DNA of 25,002 nt from an uncultured Muribaculaceae bacterium (GTDB lineage Bacteria; Bacteroidota; Bacteroidia; Bacteroidales; Muribaculaceae): positions 1-25,002 of the forward strand of contig CAKUKR010000029.1 in assembly GCA_934663645.1 (NCBI GenBank), read 5' to 3'. This document shows, piece by piece, positions 1 through 6,999 of the stretch; position 1 is the stretch's first letter, and every line of letters starts with the position of its first letter. The translations under genes and the position numbers were made by a program. Under the pieces are notes generated by a model. That model made no database searches. It was not told where the DNA came from and was given only the letters and a program-made list of their open reading frames with translations.

Positions 1-106
1 TGACGGACGCGAGGCGTACAGCGGCACAGGCAGCTGCACCATAGCCCTGCCACGAGGCATCTACATCGTCCGCGCCGGCTCTTCGACCCGCAAGGTCATC
101 CTCTGA
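1..106 (+). CDS. C-terminal fragment of a secreted protein, T9SS type A sorting-domain-like tail
   Basis: Only the last 34 codons are inside the window (reading phase starts at base 2, stop TGA at 104-106). The visible end, LPRGIYIVRAGSSTRKVIL, has the pattern of the last strands of a type A Por-secretion sorting domain: a G-[IV]-Y-[IV]-[VL] strand, a short turn, then a basic K-V-I-L end. Such a tail would send the protein through the outer membrane by the type IX system and be removed on the surface. The rest of the protein, and so its function, lies outside the window. The domain call rests on a short segment. A hairpin terminator follows within 30 bases. Confidence 0.6.
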   Translation, partial: DGREAYSGTGSCTIALPRGIYIVRAGSSTRKVIL

Positions 107-130
107 CATTTCATAGTATTATATAGATAT

Positions 131-172
131 GGAAATCCCTTCGTGTTTCGGCATGGTGGGATTTTCCTTTAT
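131..172 (+). terminator. Intrinsic terminator of the upstream partial gene
   Basis: The left arm GGAAATCCC (131-139) pairs with the right arm GGGATTTTCC (158-167), with one bulged T and an 18-base loop. TTTAT follows directly. It sits 25 bases after the stop codon of the partial gene and before the dsbD promoter. Confidence 0.65.
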
Positions 173-192
173 CGAAAAACCGGCGGTTGTGG

Positions 193-222
193 CTTGTCTG
201 CCGGGAAAAATTGCTAATTTTG
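193..222 (+). promoter_or_regulatory. Bacteroidetes-type promoter for dsbD
   Basis: The -7 element TAATTTTG at 215-222 fits TAnnTTTG exactly. A CTTG at 193-196 lies 18 bases upstream in place of the -33 TTTG. Transcription would start near 229, leaving a leader of about 70 bases before the ATG at 298. Confidence 0.6.
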
Positions 223-297
223 CAGCTTAAGCGGCTGTGGCGCAGACTTGACCGCTGGCCGTGAGGTTAACGTATAGTAGAATAAGACTACCTTATT

Positions 298-2322
298 ATG
301 AGAAAGACACTTTTGCTGTTGATGATGTGCGTGACGAGCGTAGTGGCGTTTGCTGCCGCGTCCGTGCAGTGGAGTTACAAGCTGGTGGGTGACGGCACGG
401 CCTCCCCGTCGGTCGAGATTACTGCGGCTGTGCCTGCTGGCTATCACCTGTATGCCCAGGACAACCCTGCCGGAGGCGGCTCTCCCCTGAAGATTTATGT
501 GGAGGGGACGGGCGTGAAGGCTTACGGCAAGCCCACAGCCAACCGCGCATACACCAAGGCGTACAATGACATTTTCGAGACTGACGAGCATTTCTATACC
601 GGGACTGTCAAGTTTGTGCAGCGGCTCAAGCCGACAGCCCGTGAGTACAGCGTGCGCATAGAGGTTGACGGCCAGATATGCAGCGACAGTGAGTGTGTCC
701 GCACTGGCGGGTCGCATACGTTGAAGGGAAAAGCACCGGAAACAGCCCTCGGCAAGGACGATGCCGCGGCTAAAACGGAAAACACGGACATACAATCGGA
801 AGCTGCTGTTGCAGACTCGTTGCCGGCAGGGCAAGAGGCCGTCGCAGCAGCGGATTCCGCAGCAGTTGCGCCCGCATATGCCGCATGGTGGGACAACGTA
901 GAGGCGGAGCTGAAGGCTTACGACAACCGCGACACGGCAGAGGACATGAGTTTGCTGTACATATTCCTTGCCGGTTTCCTCGGGGGGCTGATTGCCCTGA
1001 TGACACCGTGCGTATGGCCGATGATACCTATGACCGTCAGCTTTTTCCTCAAGCAGAACAAGAGCCGGCGCGGGTCGGTCGGTCAGGCTGCGCTCTACGG
1101 CGTGTCGATCGTGGTCATATATGTGCTGCTCGGACTGGTGATAACAGCGTTGTTCGGAGCTTCGGCGATGAATGACCTTGCCACGTCGGCGGTGTTCAAC
1201 ATCATATTCTTCCTGCTGCTCGTGGTGTTTGCGATTTCGTTCTTCGGCGGTTTCGAGCTTACGCTGCCGGCTTCATGGACCAACAAGATAGACGCCAAGG
1301 TTGACACAACGACAGGCATACTGTCTGTATTCTTCATGGCGTTTACGCTTGTGCTTGTGTCGTTCTCCTGCACCGGCCCGATCATAGGGACGCTGCTTGT
1401 CGAGGCGGCAGCGTCCTCCAATTTCGTATCCCCGGCAGTAGGCATGTTCGGCTTTGCGCTGGCACTGGCGTTGCCGTTCACGCTGTTTGCCATGTTCCCG
1501 ACCATGCTCAAGTCAATGCCCAAGAGCGGCGGCTGGCTGAATACGGTCAAGGTGGTGCTCGGATTCCTGGAGCTGGCGTTGGCGTTGAAGTTCCTCTCTG
1601 TCGCGGATTTGGCATACGGCTGGCGCATATTGGACCGCGAGGTGTTCGTTGCGCTGTGGATTGTGATATTCGCGCTGTTGGGCGTGTACCTGCTCGGCAA
1701 GCTGACATTCCCGCATGACGACAAGGTGGATAAGGTGAGCGTGCCTCGTTTCCTGTTAGGTGTCATCTCGCTTGCCTTTGCCGTGTATATGTTGCCGGGT
1801 CTTTGGGGTGCGCCGCTGAAGTCGATAAGCGCGTTTGCGCCGCCGATGAGTACTCAGGATTTCTCGCTTTATGAAGGGGGTGTGAGCGCGTCTGCCGACG
1901 ATTTCGAGCAGGGCATGGAACTTGCTCGCCGTCAGGGGAAGCCGGTCATGATAGACTTCTCGGGACACGGCTGTGTGAACTGCCGCAAAATGGAGGCGGC
2001 AGTATGGACTGACCCCGAGGTGAAGCGCATCATTGACGAGGATTATGTACTGATAACCCTTATGGTAGACGACAAGAAGGCTCTGCCGGCTCCGGTAGTA
2101 GTACGCGAGAGCGACGGCACGGAACGCACGTTGCGCACCGTGGGCGACAAGTGGAGCTACCTGCAGCGCTCCAAGTTCGGGTCAAACGCGCAGCCGTATT
2201 ATGTGCTGATCGACAACGACGGCAAGCCGCTCGAGTCGTCATACGGATATGATGAGGATATACCGGCGTACAAGAAGTTCCTCCAAAACGGTGTAGACAA
2301 CTACCGCAAGAAGGGGGAGTGA
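298..2322 (+). CDS. dsbD: Thiol:disulfide interchange protein DsbD family (protein-disulfide reductase)
   Basis: This protein passes electrons from cytoplasmic thioredoxin across the inner membrane to periplasmic thiol proteins. The 674 residues show the full three-part DsbD layout. A signal peptide (about 1-20) precedes an N-terminal immunoglobulin-like domain with a C128/C133 pair (CSDSEC). A block of hydrophobic helices (about 220-505) carries the two membrane redox cysteines, C238 in LMTPCVWP and C358 in SFSCTGP. A C-terminal thioredoxin-like domain has the active site C559-V-N-C562. All six cysteines expected for the relay are present, so it looks functional. A low-complexity Ala-rich linker (about 150-195) joins the first domain to the membrane part. 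It stands alone between its own promoter and terminator. Assignment to the family is secure; the periplasmic partners are not visible here. Confidence 0.93.
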   Translation: MRKTLLLLMMCVTSVVAFAAASVQWSYKLVGDGTASPSVEITAAVPAGYHLYAQDNPAGGGSPLKIYVEGTGVKAYGKPTANRAYTKAYNDIFETDEHFYTGTVKFVQRLKPTAREYSVRIEVDGQICSDSECVRTGGSHTLKGKAPETALGKDDAAAKTENTDIQSEAAVADSLPAGQEAVAAADSAAVAPAYAAWWDNVEAELKAYDNRDTAEDMSLLYIFLAGFLGGLIALMTPCVWPMIPMTVSFFLKQNKSRRGSVGQAALYGVSIVVIYVLLGLVITALFGASAMNDLATSAVFNIIFFLLLVVFAISFFGGFELTLPASWTNKIDAKVDTTTGILSVFFMAFTLVLVSFSCTGPIIGTLLVEAAASSNFVSPAVGMFGFALALALPFTLFAMFPTMLKSMPKSGGWLNTVKVVLGFLELALALKFLSVADLAYGWRILDREVFVALWIVIFALLGVYLLGKLTFPHDDKVDKVSVPRFLLGVISLAFAVYMLPGLWGAPLKSISAFAPPMSTQDFSLYEGGVSASADDFEQGMELARRQGKPVMIDFSGHGCVNCRKMEAAVWTDPEVKRIIDEDYVLITLMVDDKKALPAPVVVRESDGTERTLRTVGDKWSYLQRSKFGSNAQPYYVLIDNDGKPLESSYGYDEDIPAYKKFLQNGVDNYRKKGE

Positions 2323-2344
2323 CGACTGTGAAGAGATGACATAG

Positions 2345-2382
2345 GAAGGCGCAGTTCGAATATAAGCTGCGCCTTCTTATTT
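2345..2382 (+). terminator. Intrinsic terminator of dsbD
   Basis: A perfect 10-bp stem, GAAGGCGCAG (2345-2354) with CTGCGCCTTC (2367-2376), has a 12-base loop and is followed by TTATTT. It lies 22 bases after the dsbD stop codon. Confidence 0.8.
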
Positions 2383-2450
2383 GTAATATGCTGATTGGTA
2401 GGTTGTTGTAATTCTTTCTTGATGTAAGGGCGAAAATATTGGCTGAAAAA

Positions 2451-2482
2451 TTTGCACAGTCTGAAAATAAGCAGTAACTTTG
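2451..2482 (+). promoter_or_regulatory. Bacteroidetes promoter for tRNA-Cys
   Basis: TTTG (2451-2454), 20 bases, then TAACTTTG (2475-2482): a full match to the Bacteroidetes primary sigma factor consensus. The predicted start near 2489 leaves about 27 bases of 5' leader before the tRNA. Confidence 0.85.
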
Positions 2483-2515
2483 CAGCGCAATTCGGCGACG
2501 GATTGCGACAGACAG

Positions 2516-2589
2516 GGTTCCATGTCCGAGTGGTTAGGTAACGGTCTGCAAAACCGTTCACACCAGTTCGAATCTGGTTGGAACCTCCA
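2516..2589 (+). tRNA. tRNA-Cys (anticodon GCA)
   Basis: The acceptor arms GGTTCCA (2516-2522) and TGGAACC (2579-2585) pair over 7 bp. The anticodon arm ACGGT/ACCGT encloses CTGCAAA with anticodon GCA at 2548-2550. The T arm ACCAG/CTGGT (2562-2578) encloses TTCGAAT. The discriminator base is T2586, the U73 expected for cysteine tRNAs. CCA is encoded at 2587-2589. A consensus promoter and strong terminator flank it, so it is a single-gene unit. Together with its promoter, terminator and the start of the pyrH promoter it accounts for the long gene-free stretch between dsbD and pyrH. Confidence 0.97.
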
Positions 2590-2594
2590 CAGGA

Positions 2595-2630
2595 GAGAGC
2601 ATCAGCGTTTTGATGCTCTCTTTTGTTGTT
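2595..2630 (+). terminator. Strong intrinsic terminator after tRNA-Cys
   Basis: A perfect 10-bp stem, GAGAGCATCA (2595-2604) with TGATGCTCTC (2611-2620), has a 6-base loop. A T-rich run TTTTGTTGTT (2621-2630) follows. Confidence 0.92.
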
Positions 2631-2710
2631 ATCAGCGGCTTGCCCGAATACTATGGCCGGTCTCGAAACGGTGTGTCTGAAACATTCAAGTCAAATTTTT
2701 CGCTTGATTG

Positions 2711-2742
2711 TTGGCGCAAAATCGGAATTTTGCTTAACTTTG
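2711..2742 (+). promoter_or_regulatory. Bacteroidetes promoter for the pyrH-frr-glycosyltransferase run
   Basis: TAACTTTG at 2735-2742 is a perfect -7 element. TTG at 2711-2713, 21 bases upstream, is a partial -33. Transcription would start near 2749, about 40 bases before the pyrH ATG. No other consensus promoter is seen until 6904, so this one may serve all five genes. Confidence 0.75.
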
Positions 2743-2787
2743 TCATGTACTCCCGCAGGGAGGCGTAAACGAATAACCAGTTACGAA

Positions 2788-3495
2788 ATGAAATACAAGA
2801 GGATATTGCTCAAACTCTCGGGAGAGTCCCTGATGGGAGCGCAAGGTTACGGCATCGACAGTGACCGTCTGCAGTCGTATGCCGAGCAAATCAAGGCTGT
2901 CGCGGACCATGGCGTGGAAGTCGGCATAGTCATAGGCGGCGGCAACATATTCCGCGGGCTTAAAGGCGCGGCTGCGGGCTTCGACCGCGTTAAGGGCGAC
3001 CAGATGGGCATGCTTGCCACTGTCATCAATTCGCTGGCGCTGAGCAGCGCGTTGACAAGCATGGGGCTCGGCGCAGACGTGTACACAGCCGTTCCTATGT
3101 TCCCGATAGGGGAGCCGTATTCCAAGTGGCGTGCCATTGACTCGCTGAAGCATGGACGGGTAGCCATAATGAGCTGCGGCACCGGCAGCCCGTATTTCAC
3201 AACTGATACCGGTTCTGCCCTCCGCGCCATAGAAATCGAGGCGGACATCATGCTCAAAGGAACACGCGTGGACGGTGTTTACACTGCCGACCCGGAGAAA
3301 GACCCGGATGCCCGCAAGTTTGACACCATAACGTATGACGAGGTGCTGTCGCGCAACCTGCGTGTCATGGACTTGACAGCCACCGCGCTATGCAAGGAGA
3401 ACAACATGCCGATATATGTGTTTGACATGGACACCGAGGGCAACCTGCTGCGAATGCTGAAAGGTGAAAATATTGGCACTCTCGTAAGCAACTGA
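2788..3495 (+). CDS. pyrH: UMP kinase
   Basis: Converts UMP to UDP with ATP in pyrimidine nucleotide synthesis, as a cytoplasmic hexamer. The 235-residue product begins MKYKRILLKLSGESLMG, the nucleotide-binding start of the amino-acid-kinase fold. GGGNIFRG follows at 50-57, then DRVKGDQMGMLATVINSLAL (about 66-85), which is diagnostic of bacterial PyrH. The PYFTTDTGSALRA stretch and the DPEKDPDARKF loop fit as well. The frame is open further upstream to 2623, but that extension crosses the promoter, lacks family similarity, and would make the protein too long, so ATG 2788 is the start. frr follows 75 bases later. Confidence 0.97.
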   Translation: MKYKRILLKLSGESLMGAQGYGIDSDRLQSYAEQIKAVADHGVEVGIVIGGGNIFRGLKGAAAGFDRVKGDQMGMLATVINSLALSSALTSMGLGADVYTAVPMFPIGEPYSKWRAIDSLKHGRVAIMSCGTGSPYFTTDTGSALRAIEIEADIMLKGTRVDGVYTADPEKDPDARKFDTITYDEVLSRNLRVMDLTATALCKENNMPIYVFDMDTEGNLLRMLKGENIGTLVSN

Positions 3496-3521
3496 CTGTA
3501 ACAAAAGATAATAACAACCAT

Positions 3522-3552
3522 GGGGCAGATGAGGCAACACTGTTGCCGCCCC
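3522..3552 (+). other. Bulged stem-loop in the pyrH-frr spacer
   Basis: The outer stem GGGGC (3522-3526) pairs with GCCCC (3548-3552). The inner stem GGCAAC (3533-3538) pairs with GTTGCC (3542-3547) around the loop ACT. A 6-base bulge, AGATGA, lies on the 5' side only. No T-run follows (next bases are TATAACAG), so it does not look like a terminator. It ends 18 bases before the frr start and could affect frr translation or act as an mRNA processing or stability element; this role is inference. Confidence 0.45.
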
Positions 3553-3570
3553 TATAACAGAATACACACT

Positions 3571-4128
3571 ATGGAAGTATCCGAATATCTGCAAGAGGCT
3601 GAAGCTGCCATGGAAATGGCGGTTGAATATCTGGACGATGCACTTTGCCACATCCGCGCCGGCAAGGCGTCTGCCCGTCTGCTCGACGGCATCCGCGTGG
3701 ACTATTACGGCTCAATGTCGCCGATTTCCAATGTCGCTAACGTGAGTGTGCCCGACGCACGCACCATTGCCATCACGCCATGGGAAAAGTCTATGTTCAA
3801 GGTCATCGAGAAGGCAATCATCGATTCTGAACTCGGCATCACGCCAGAGAACAACGGCGAGGTGATACGCCTGAGCATACCGCCTCTCACAGAGGACCGC
3901 CGCCGCCAGCTTGTAAAGCAGAGCAAGGGCGAGGCCGAGAATGCCAAGGTGTCTGTGCGCAACGCGCGCCGCGAGGCTATCGAGGGTCTGAAGAAGGAGG
4001 TCAAGAACGGCCTTAGCGAGGATGCAGAGAAGAGTGCGGAGGGAGATGTGCAGAAACTGCATGACAAGTTCCTGAAGCGCATTGACGAACTGTTCGCTGC
4101 CAAGGAAAAGGAAATCCTGACCGTATGA
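3571..4128 (+). CDS. frr: Ribosome recycling factor
   Basis: Splits the post-termination ribosome together with EF-G so subunits can be reused. The 185-residue product has the usual family length and landmarks: the [22 protein letters not shown] segment near residue 30, the [23 protein letters not shown] block, and the second half of domain I with [19 protein letters not shown] followed by long charged helices. The frame is open from 3520, but that extension would encode the spacer hairpin, and the family starts close to [14 protein letters not shown], so ATG 3571 is chosen. pyrH-frr adjacency is common in bacteria. One base separates its stop from the next start. Confidence 0.96.
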   Translation: MEVSEYLQEAEAAMEMAVEYLDDALCHIRAGKASARLLDGIRVDYYGSMSPISNVANVSVPDARTIAITPWEKSMFKVIEKAIIDSELGITPENNGEVIRLSIPPLTEDRRRQLVKQSKGEAENAKVSVRNARREAIEGLKKEVKNGLSEDAEKSAEGDVQKLHDKFLKRIDELFAAKEKEILTV

Positions 4129-4129
4129 C

Positions 4130-5206
4130 ATGAACAGCGGCGGGCGTAGCACTGCGGAAGCATCGCCGGCATCCGAGGTCGAGGTGTCGGTGATAGTGCC
4201 AGTGTACAACGCTGCCCCGTTCCTGGCGGACTGTGTGGGGTCATTGTTGGCGCAGGCATTCTCGCCGCTCGAAATCATACTTGTCGATGACGGCAGCACT
4301 GACGGCTCGGGCGATATATGCGATTCATTTGCATCGGCTCATGAGAGCGTCCGCGTGATCCACAAGCCCAACGGAGGCATGAGCGATGCCCGCAATGCCG
4401 GGTTGGACGTTGCCCTCGGCCGCTACATTGTCTTTGTCGATGCCGACGATGCCGTGTTGCCGGAAATGGTCTCGACGCTGCATGGCATCTGCGAGGGCGA
4501 GGGTGTGCCGTTGGCGTGCTGCGGGTCGAGGGAAGTACTTGAGGTTTCCGCAGATGACTTGGCTCGCGGCGCAGCAACTAATGTCAGCCTGATGTCAGCG
4601 ACCGAAGCAGTGGAGGACATGCTGTACCAGTGCGGAGTCAACAATTCCGTATGGTCGAAGATGTTCTCGCGCAGCCTGTGGGAGGCACGCCGTTTCCGCA
4701 AGGGCATAGGTTACGAGGATTTGGATGTCATATACCGCGTGATGCTTGATGCCGGCAGTGTAGCGGTGACTGATGAGTGCCTTTACCTGTACCGTCAGCA
4801 TCGCGGCAGCTATATACACCGGTTTCAGGCACGTCGGGCAGACGTGCTGGACGTGACTGACAGGATGCTGCAGTGGATGGCCGCCAATGTGCCGGAGCTG
4901 ACAGAGGCTGCAAGATGCCGGCGCATGAGCGCGCATATCAACATCCTGGGGCTGATGCACGCGGCACGTGTGCGTATGCCCGAGGTTGAAGAGCGTTGCC
5001 GCAGGGTGATTGCTGCTGACAGCGCATCGTGCCGCAGCAATCCGCGAGCCAAGCCGCAGATGCGCAAGGCGTTGACGATTGCAAGGTGGACAGGTTTGCC
5101 ATTGTTTGCCGCAATGCTCGGCTTGGCATACCGCCGCAGGGACAGAAGAAAATTTGCCCGGAAGGAAGCGTTATCGTCATCTTCCGGCAGGAATAAAAAC
5201 GAATGA
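4130..5206 (+). CDS. Family 2 glycosyltransferase
   Basis: An inverting GT-A transferase that should move a sugar from a nucleotide-sugar donor to a surface glycan; donor and acceptor cannot be told from sequence. The 358 residues contain the GT2 core: VSVIVPVYNAAPFL (19-32), DDGSTDGS (53-60), GGMSDARNAGLD (82-93) and the metal-binding FVDADD (102-107). A later YEDLDVIYR segment is probably the catalytic-base region. The C-terminus is strongly basic (YRRRDRRKFARKEA), suggesting contact with the inner membrane face. It starts one base after frr and its TGA overlaps the next ATG (ATGA at 5203-5206), so it is probably translationally coupled to both neighbours. The pairing with a GT9 gene suggests LPS core or another surface polysaccharide; that is inference. 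Confidence 0.9.
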   Translation: MNSGGRSTAEASPASEVEVSVIVPVYNAAPFLADCVGSLLAQAFSPLEIILVDDGSTDGSGDICDSFASAHESVRVIHKPNGGMSDARNAGLDVALGRYIVFVDADDAVLPEMVSTLHGICEGEGVPLACCGSREVLEVSADDLARGAATNVSLMSATEAVEDMLYQCGVNNSVWSKMFSRSLWEARRFRKGIGYEDLDVIYRVMLDAGSVAVTDECLYLYRQHRGSYIHRFQARRADVLDVTDRMLQWMAANVPELTEAARCRRMSAHINILGLMHAARVRMPEVEERCRRVIAADSASCRSNPRAKPQMRKALTIARWTGLPLFAAMLGLAYRRRDRRKFARKEALSSSSGRNKNE

Positions 5207-5823
5207 TTATGGAAGATACGAGATTTGCGGTCCGCGCAAACAAGATATTTGACGAGTGTGTGCGCCTGTATCATGTCACAGACGACATCGATGCGCCTAT
5301 GCCAACGCCGTATCCAGAAGGTTCGGTCGAGGCAGTGCTGTTTGAGAAGAACTGGATAGACGCAGCTCAGTGGCACATGGAGGACATCATCCGCGACCCG
5401 GACATTGACCCACTGGAGGCTCTGGCTCTGAAACGCCGTATTGACGCTTCTAACCAGCGTCGCACGGACATGGTAGAGCAGCTTGACGCACGTTTCCGCG
5501 ACAAGTATGCCGGTGTCAAGGCGCTTCCCAGCGCGACTATCAACACCGAGTCGCCTGCGTGGGCGATAGACCGCCTGTCTATTCTGGCGTTGAAGATATG
5601 GCACATGCGCGAACAGGCGGAGCGTGCCGATGCCGATGCTGCCCATACAGCCCGCACACGCGGCAAGCTCGACATACTCCTGCAGCAGCGCGAGGATTTG
5701 ACAGACGCTATCGACACTCTCCTCGACGACATAGCCGCCGGACGGAAATACATGAAGGTCTACATGCAGATGAAGCTGTACAATGACCCCTCGACCAACC
5801 CGGTGCTTTATGGCAAAAAGTGA
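5203..5823 (+). CDS. DUF4254 family protein
   Basis: A 206-residue, mainly helical, soluble protein with no signal peptide or membrane segment. The core SPAWAIDRLSILALKIWHMREQ (about residues 117-138), preceded by a region rich in Asp, Glu and Arg, matches what I know of DUF4254. No biochemical function is known to me for this family. ATG 5203 and ATG 5209 are both possible starts; 5203 gives the 4-base overlap with the GT2 stop. The 3' end overlaps the GT9 start at 5810 by 14 bases. Being locked between two glycosyltransferase genes suggests a role in the same glycan pathway, for example as an accessory or partner of GT9; this is inference from position. Confidence 0.82.
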   Translation: MIMEDTRFAVRANKIFDECVRLYHVTDDIDAPMPTPYPEGSVEAVLFEKNWIDAAQWHMEDIIRDPDIDPLEALALKRRIDASNQRRTDMVEQLDARFRDKYAGVKALPSATINTESPAWAIDRLSILALKIWHMREQAERADADAAHTARTRGKLDILLQQREDLTDAIDTLLDDIAAGRKYMKVYMQMKLYNDPSTNPVLYGKK

Positions 5824-6883
5824 CGGCCCGCGCACCACGCTTGTGACGCGGTTCTCTGCGCTGGGCGATGTGGCGATGACGTTGCCTCTGCTCTACAATG
5901 TCGCCAGGTCAAACCCGCAGCGGCATTTCGTGATGCTGACACGGCCTCACGCCGCCGGCATATTCATCAACTCGCCGGAGAATGTGGATGTCGTTGGAGT
6001 TGACATGGAGAAATACGGCTCGCCAGCCGGAATAGTCAAATTGTGCCGCCGCCTGTCCGCGCAGTATGACATTGACACATACGCTGACCTGCATGACGTG
6101 TTGCGTACCAAGATAATGCGTCTTGTCTTCCGTCTGAAAGGAGTCAAGACTGCTCATATCCACAAGCACCGCAAGGCGCGGCGTGCACTCACGCGCCCCA
6201 ATGACAAGAACCTCGTTCCGCTCACACCCGTAAGCGTGCTGTATGCCGACGTGTTCACACGCCTCGGCATACGCCGCGACAAGTCGTTTGTCTCGCTCTT
6301 CGGTGCGGACGATGCTCCGGCTCAAATGTTGTCGCCTATTGTGGGGGAGGGCGTTGAAAAGCATCCAGACGAGGTGTGGATAGCCGTTGCCCCGTTTGCC
6401 CGCCACCCCGGCAAGGTCTATCCGCTGGAGCATACGCGCAAGGTGGTGGAGCATTTTGCAGCCGAGCCGTCGGTGCGCCTGTTTCTGCTGGGAGCTGGTG
6501 CGGAGGAGCAAGCAGTCTTGGAAGGTTGGTGTGCCGGCCATGACAACATCACGAATGTGGCGGCAAAGCGGGCGGGCATCGCAGCCGAGATTGCGTTGTT
6601 GAGCCATTGCGACGTGCTGCTGTCGATGGATTCAGCCAATATGCACCTTGCCTCGCTGGTCGGCTGCCCGGTGGTTTCGATATGGGGTGCAACTCATCCG
6701 TACACAGGTTTTTACGGCCGTTGTCAGCCCGAAGACAACGCCGTACAGCTGGCATTGCCCTGCCGTCCCTGTTCAATATACGGCAACCGTCCGTGCCGTC
6801 GCGGCGACTACTTGTGCCTGAACGGGCTAAGCCCGGAGGTGGTCATAGCCCGCATCAAGCGAGTGTGTGCCATGGCGCATTGA
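5810..6883 (+). CDS. Family 9 glycosyltransferase (ADP-heptose:LPS heptosyltransferase-like)
   Basis: GT9 enzymes add heptose to the LPS inner core on the cytoplasmic side of the inner membrane; whether this one uses ADP-heptose cannot be settled here. The 357-residue product has the N-terminal LVTRFSALGDVAMTLPLL motif, the mid-protein VAPFARHPGKVYPLEH start of the donor domain, and the donor-binding MDSANMHLASLVGCPVVSIWGATHP stretch. The C-terminal region has four closely spaced cysteines in LPCRPCSIYGNRPC...YLC, which could bind metal. The frame is open from 5783, but ATG 5810 (MAKSDGPRTTLVTRF) fits the family start. It overlaps the DUF4254 gene by 14 bases and ends about 20 bases before the next promoter. 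Confidence 0.88.
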   Translation: MAKSDGPRTTLVTRFSALGDVAMTLPLLYNVARSNPQRHFVMLTRPHAAGIFINSPENVDVVGVDMEKYGSPAGIVKLCRRLSAQYDIDTYADLHDVLRTKIMRLVFRLKGVKTAHIHKHRKARRALTRPNDKNLVPLTPVSVLYADVFTRLGIRRDKSFVSLFGADDAPAQMLSPIVGEGVEKHPDEVWIAVAPFARHPGKVYPLEHTRKVVEHFAAEPSVRLFLLGAGAEEQAVLEGWCAGHDNITNVAAKRAGIAAEIALLSHCDVLLSMDSANMHLASLVGCPVVSIWGATHPYTGFYGRCQPEDNAVQLALPCRPCSIYGNRPCRRGDYLCLNGLSPEVVIARIKRVCAMAH

Positions 6884-6903
6884 CGCGCCGAAATCGCCCA
6901 CAG

Positions 6904-6934
6904 TTTGCGGACACACAAATTATTGCTACTTTTG
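6904..6934 (+). promoter_or_regulatory. Bacteroidetes promoter for the TPR-barrel pair
   Basis: TTTG (6904-6907), 19 bases, then TACTTTTG (6927-6934): full consensus. The start would be near 6941, giving a leader of about 60 bases before ATG 7000. Confidence 0.85.
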
Positions 6935-6999
6935 CATTGTCGCAGACGCATAGCACAGCCCGTGCGTGTACGACCGATTACCATATACAAACTGATACG

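Noticed and set aside
4825..5838. 337-codon minus-strand frame opposite GT2 and DUF4254
   Set aside because: It runs antisense across two well-supported coupled genes, has no recognisable motif and no promoter. It reflects the high-GC codon pattern of the true strand.
6874..6889. GGCGC/GCGCC hairpin over the GT9 stop codon as terminator
   Set aside because: Only 5 bp and no T-run; too weak to call.
6607..6999. N-terminal extension of the large TPR protein
   Set aside because: It overlaps the GT9 coding region and crosses a perfect promoter at 6904-6934. A signal peptide starts right after ATG 7000.
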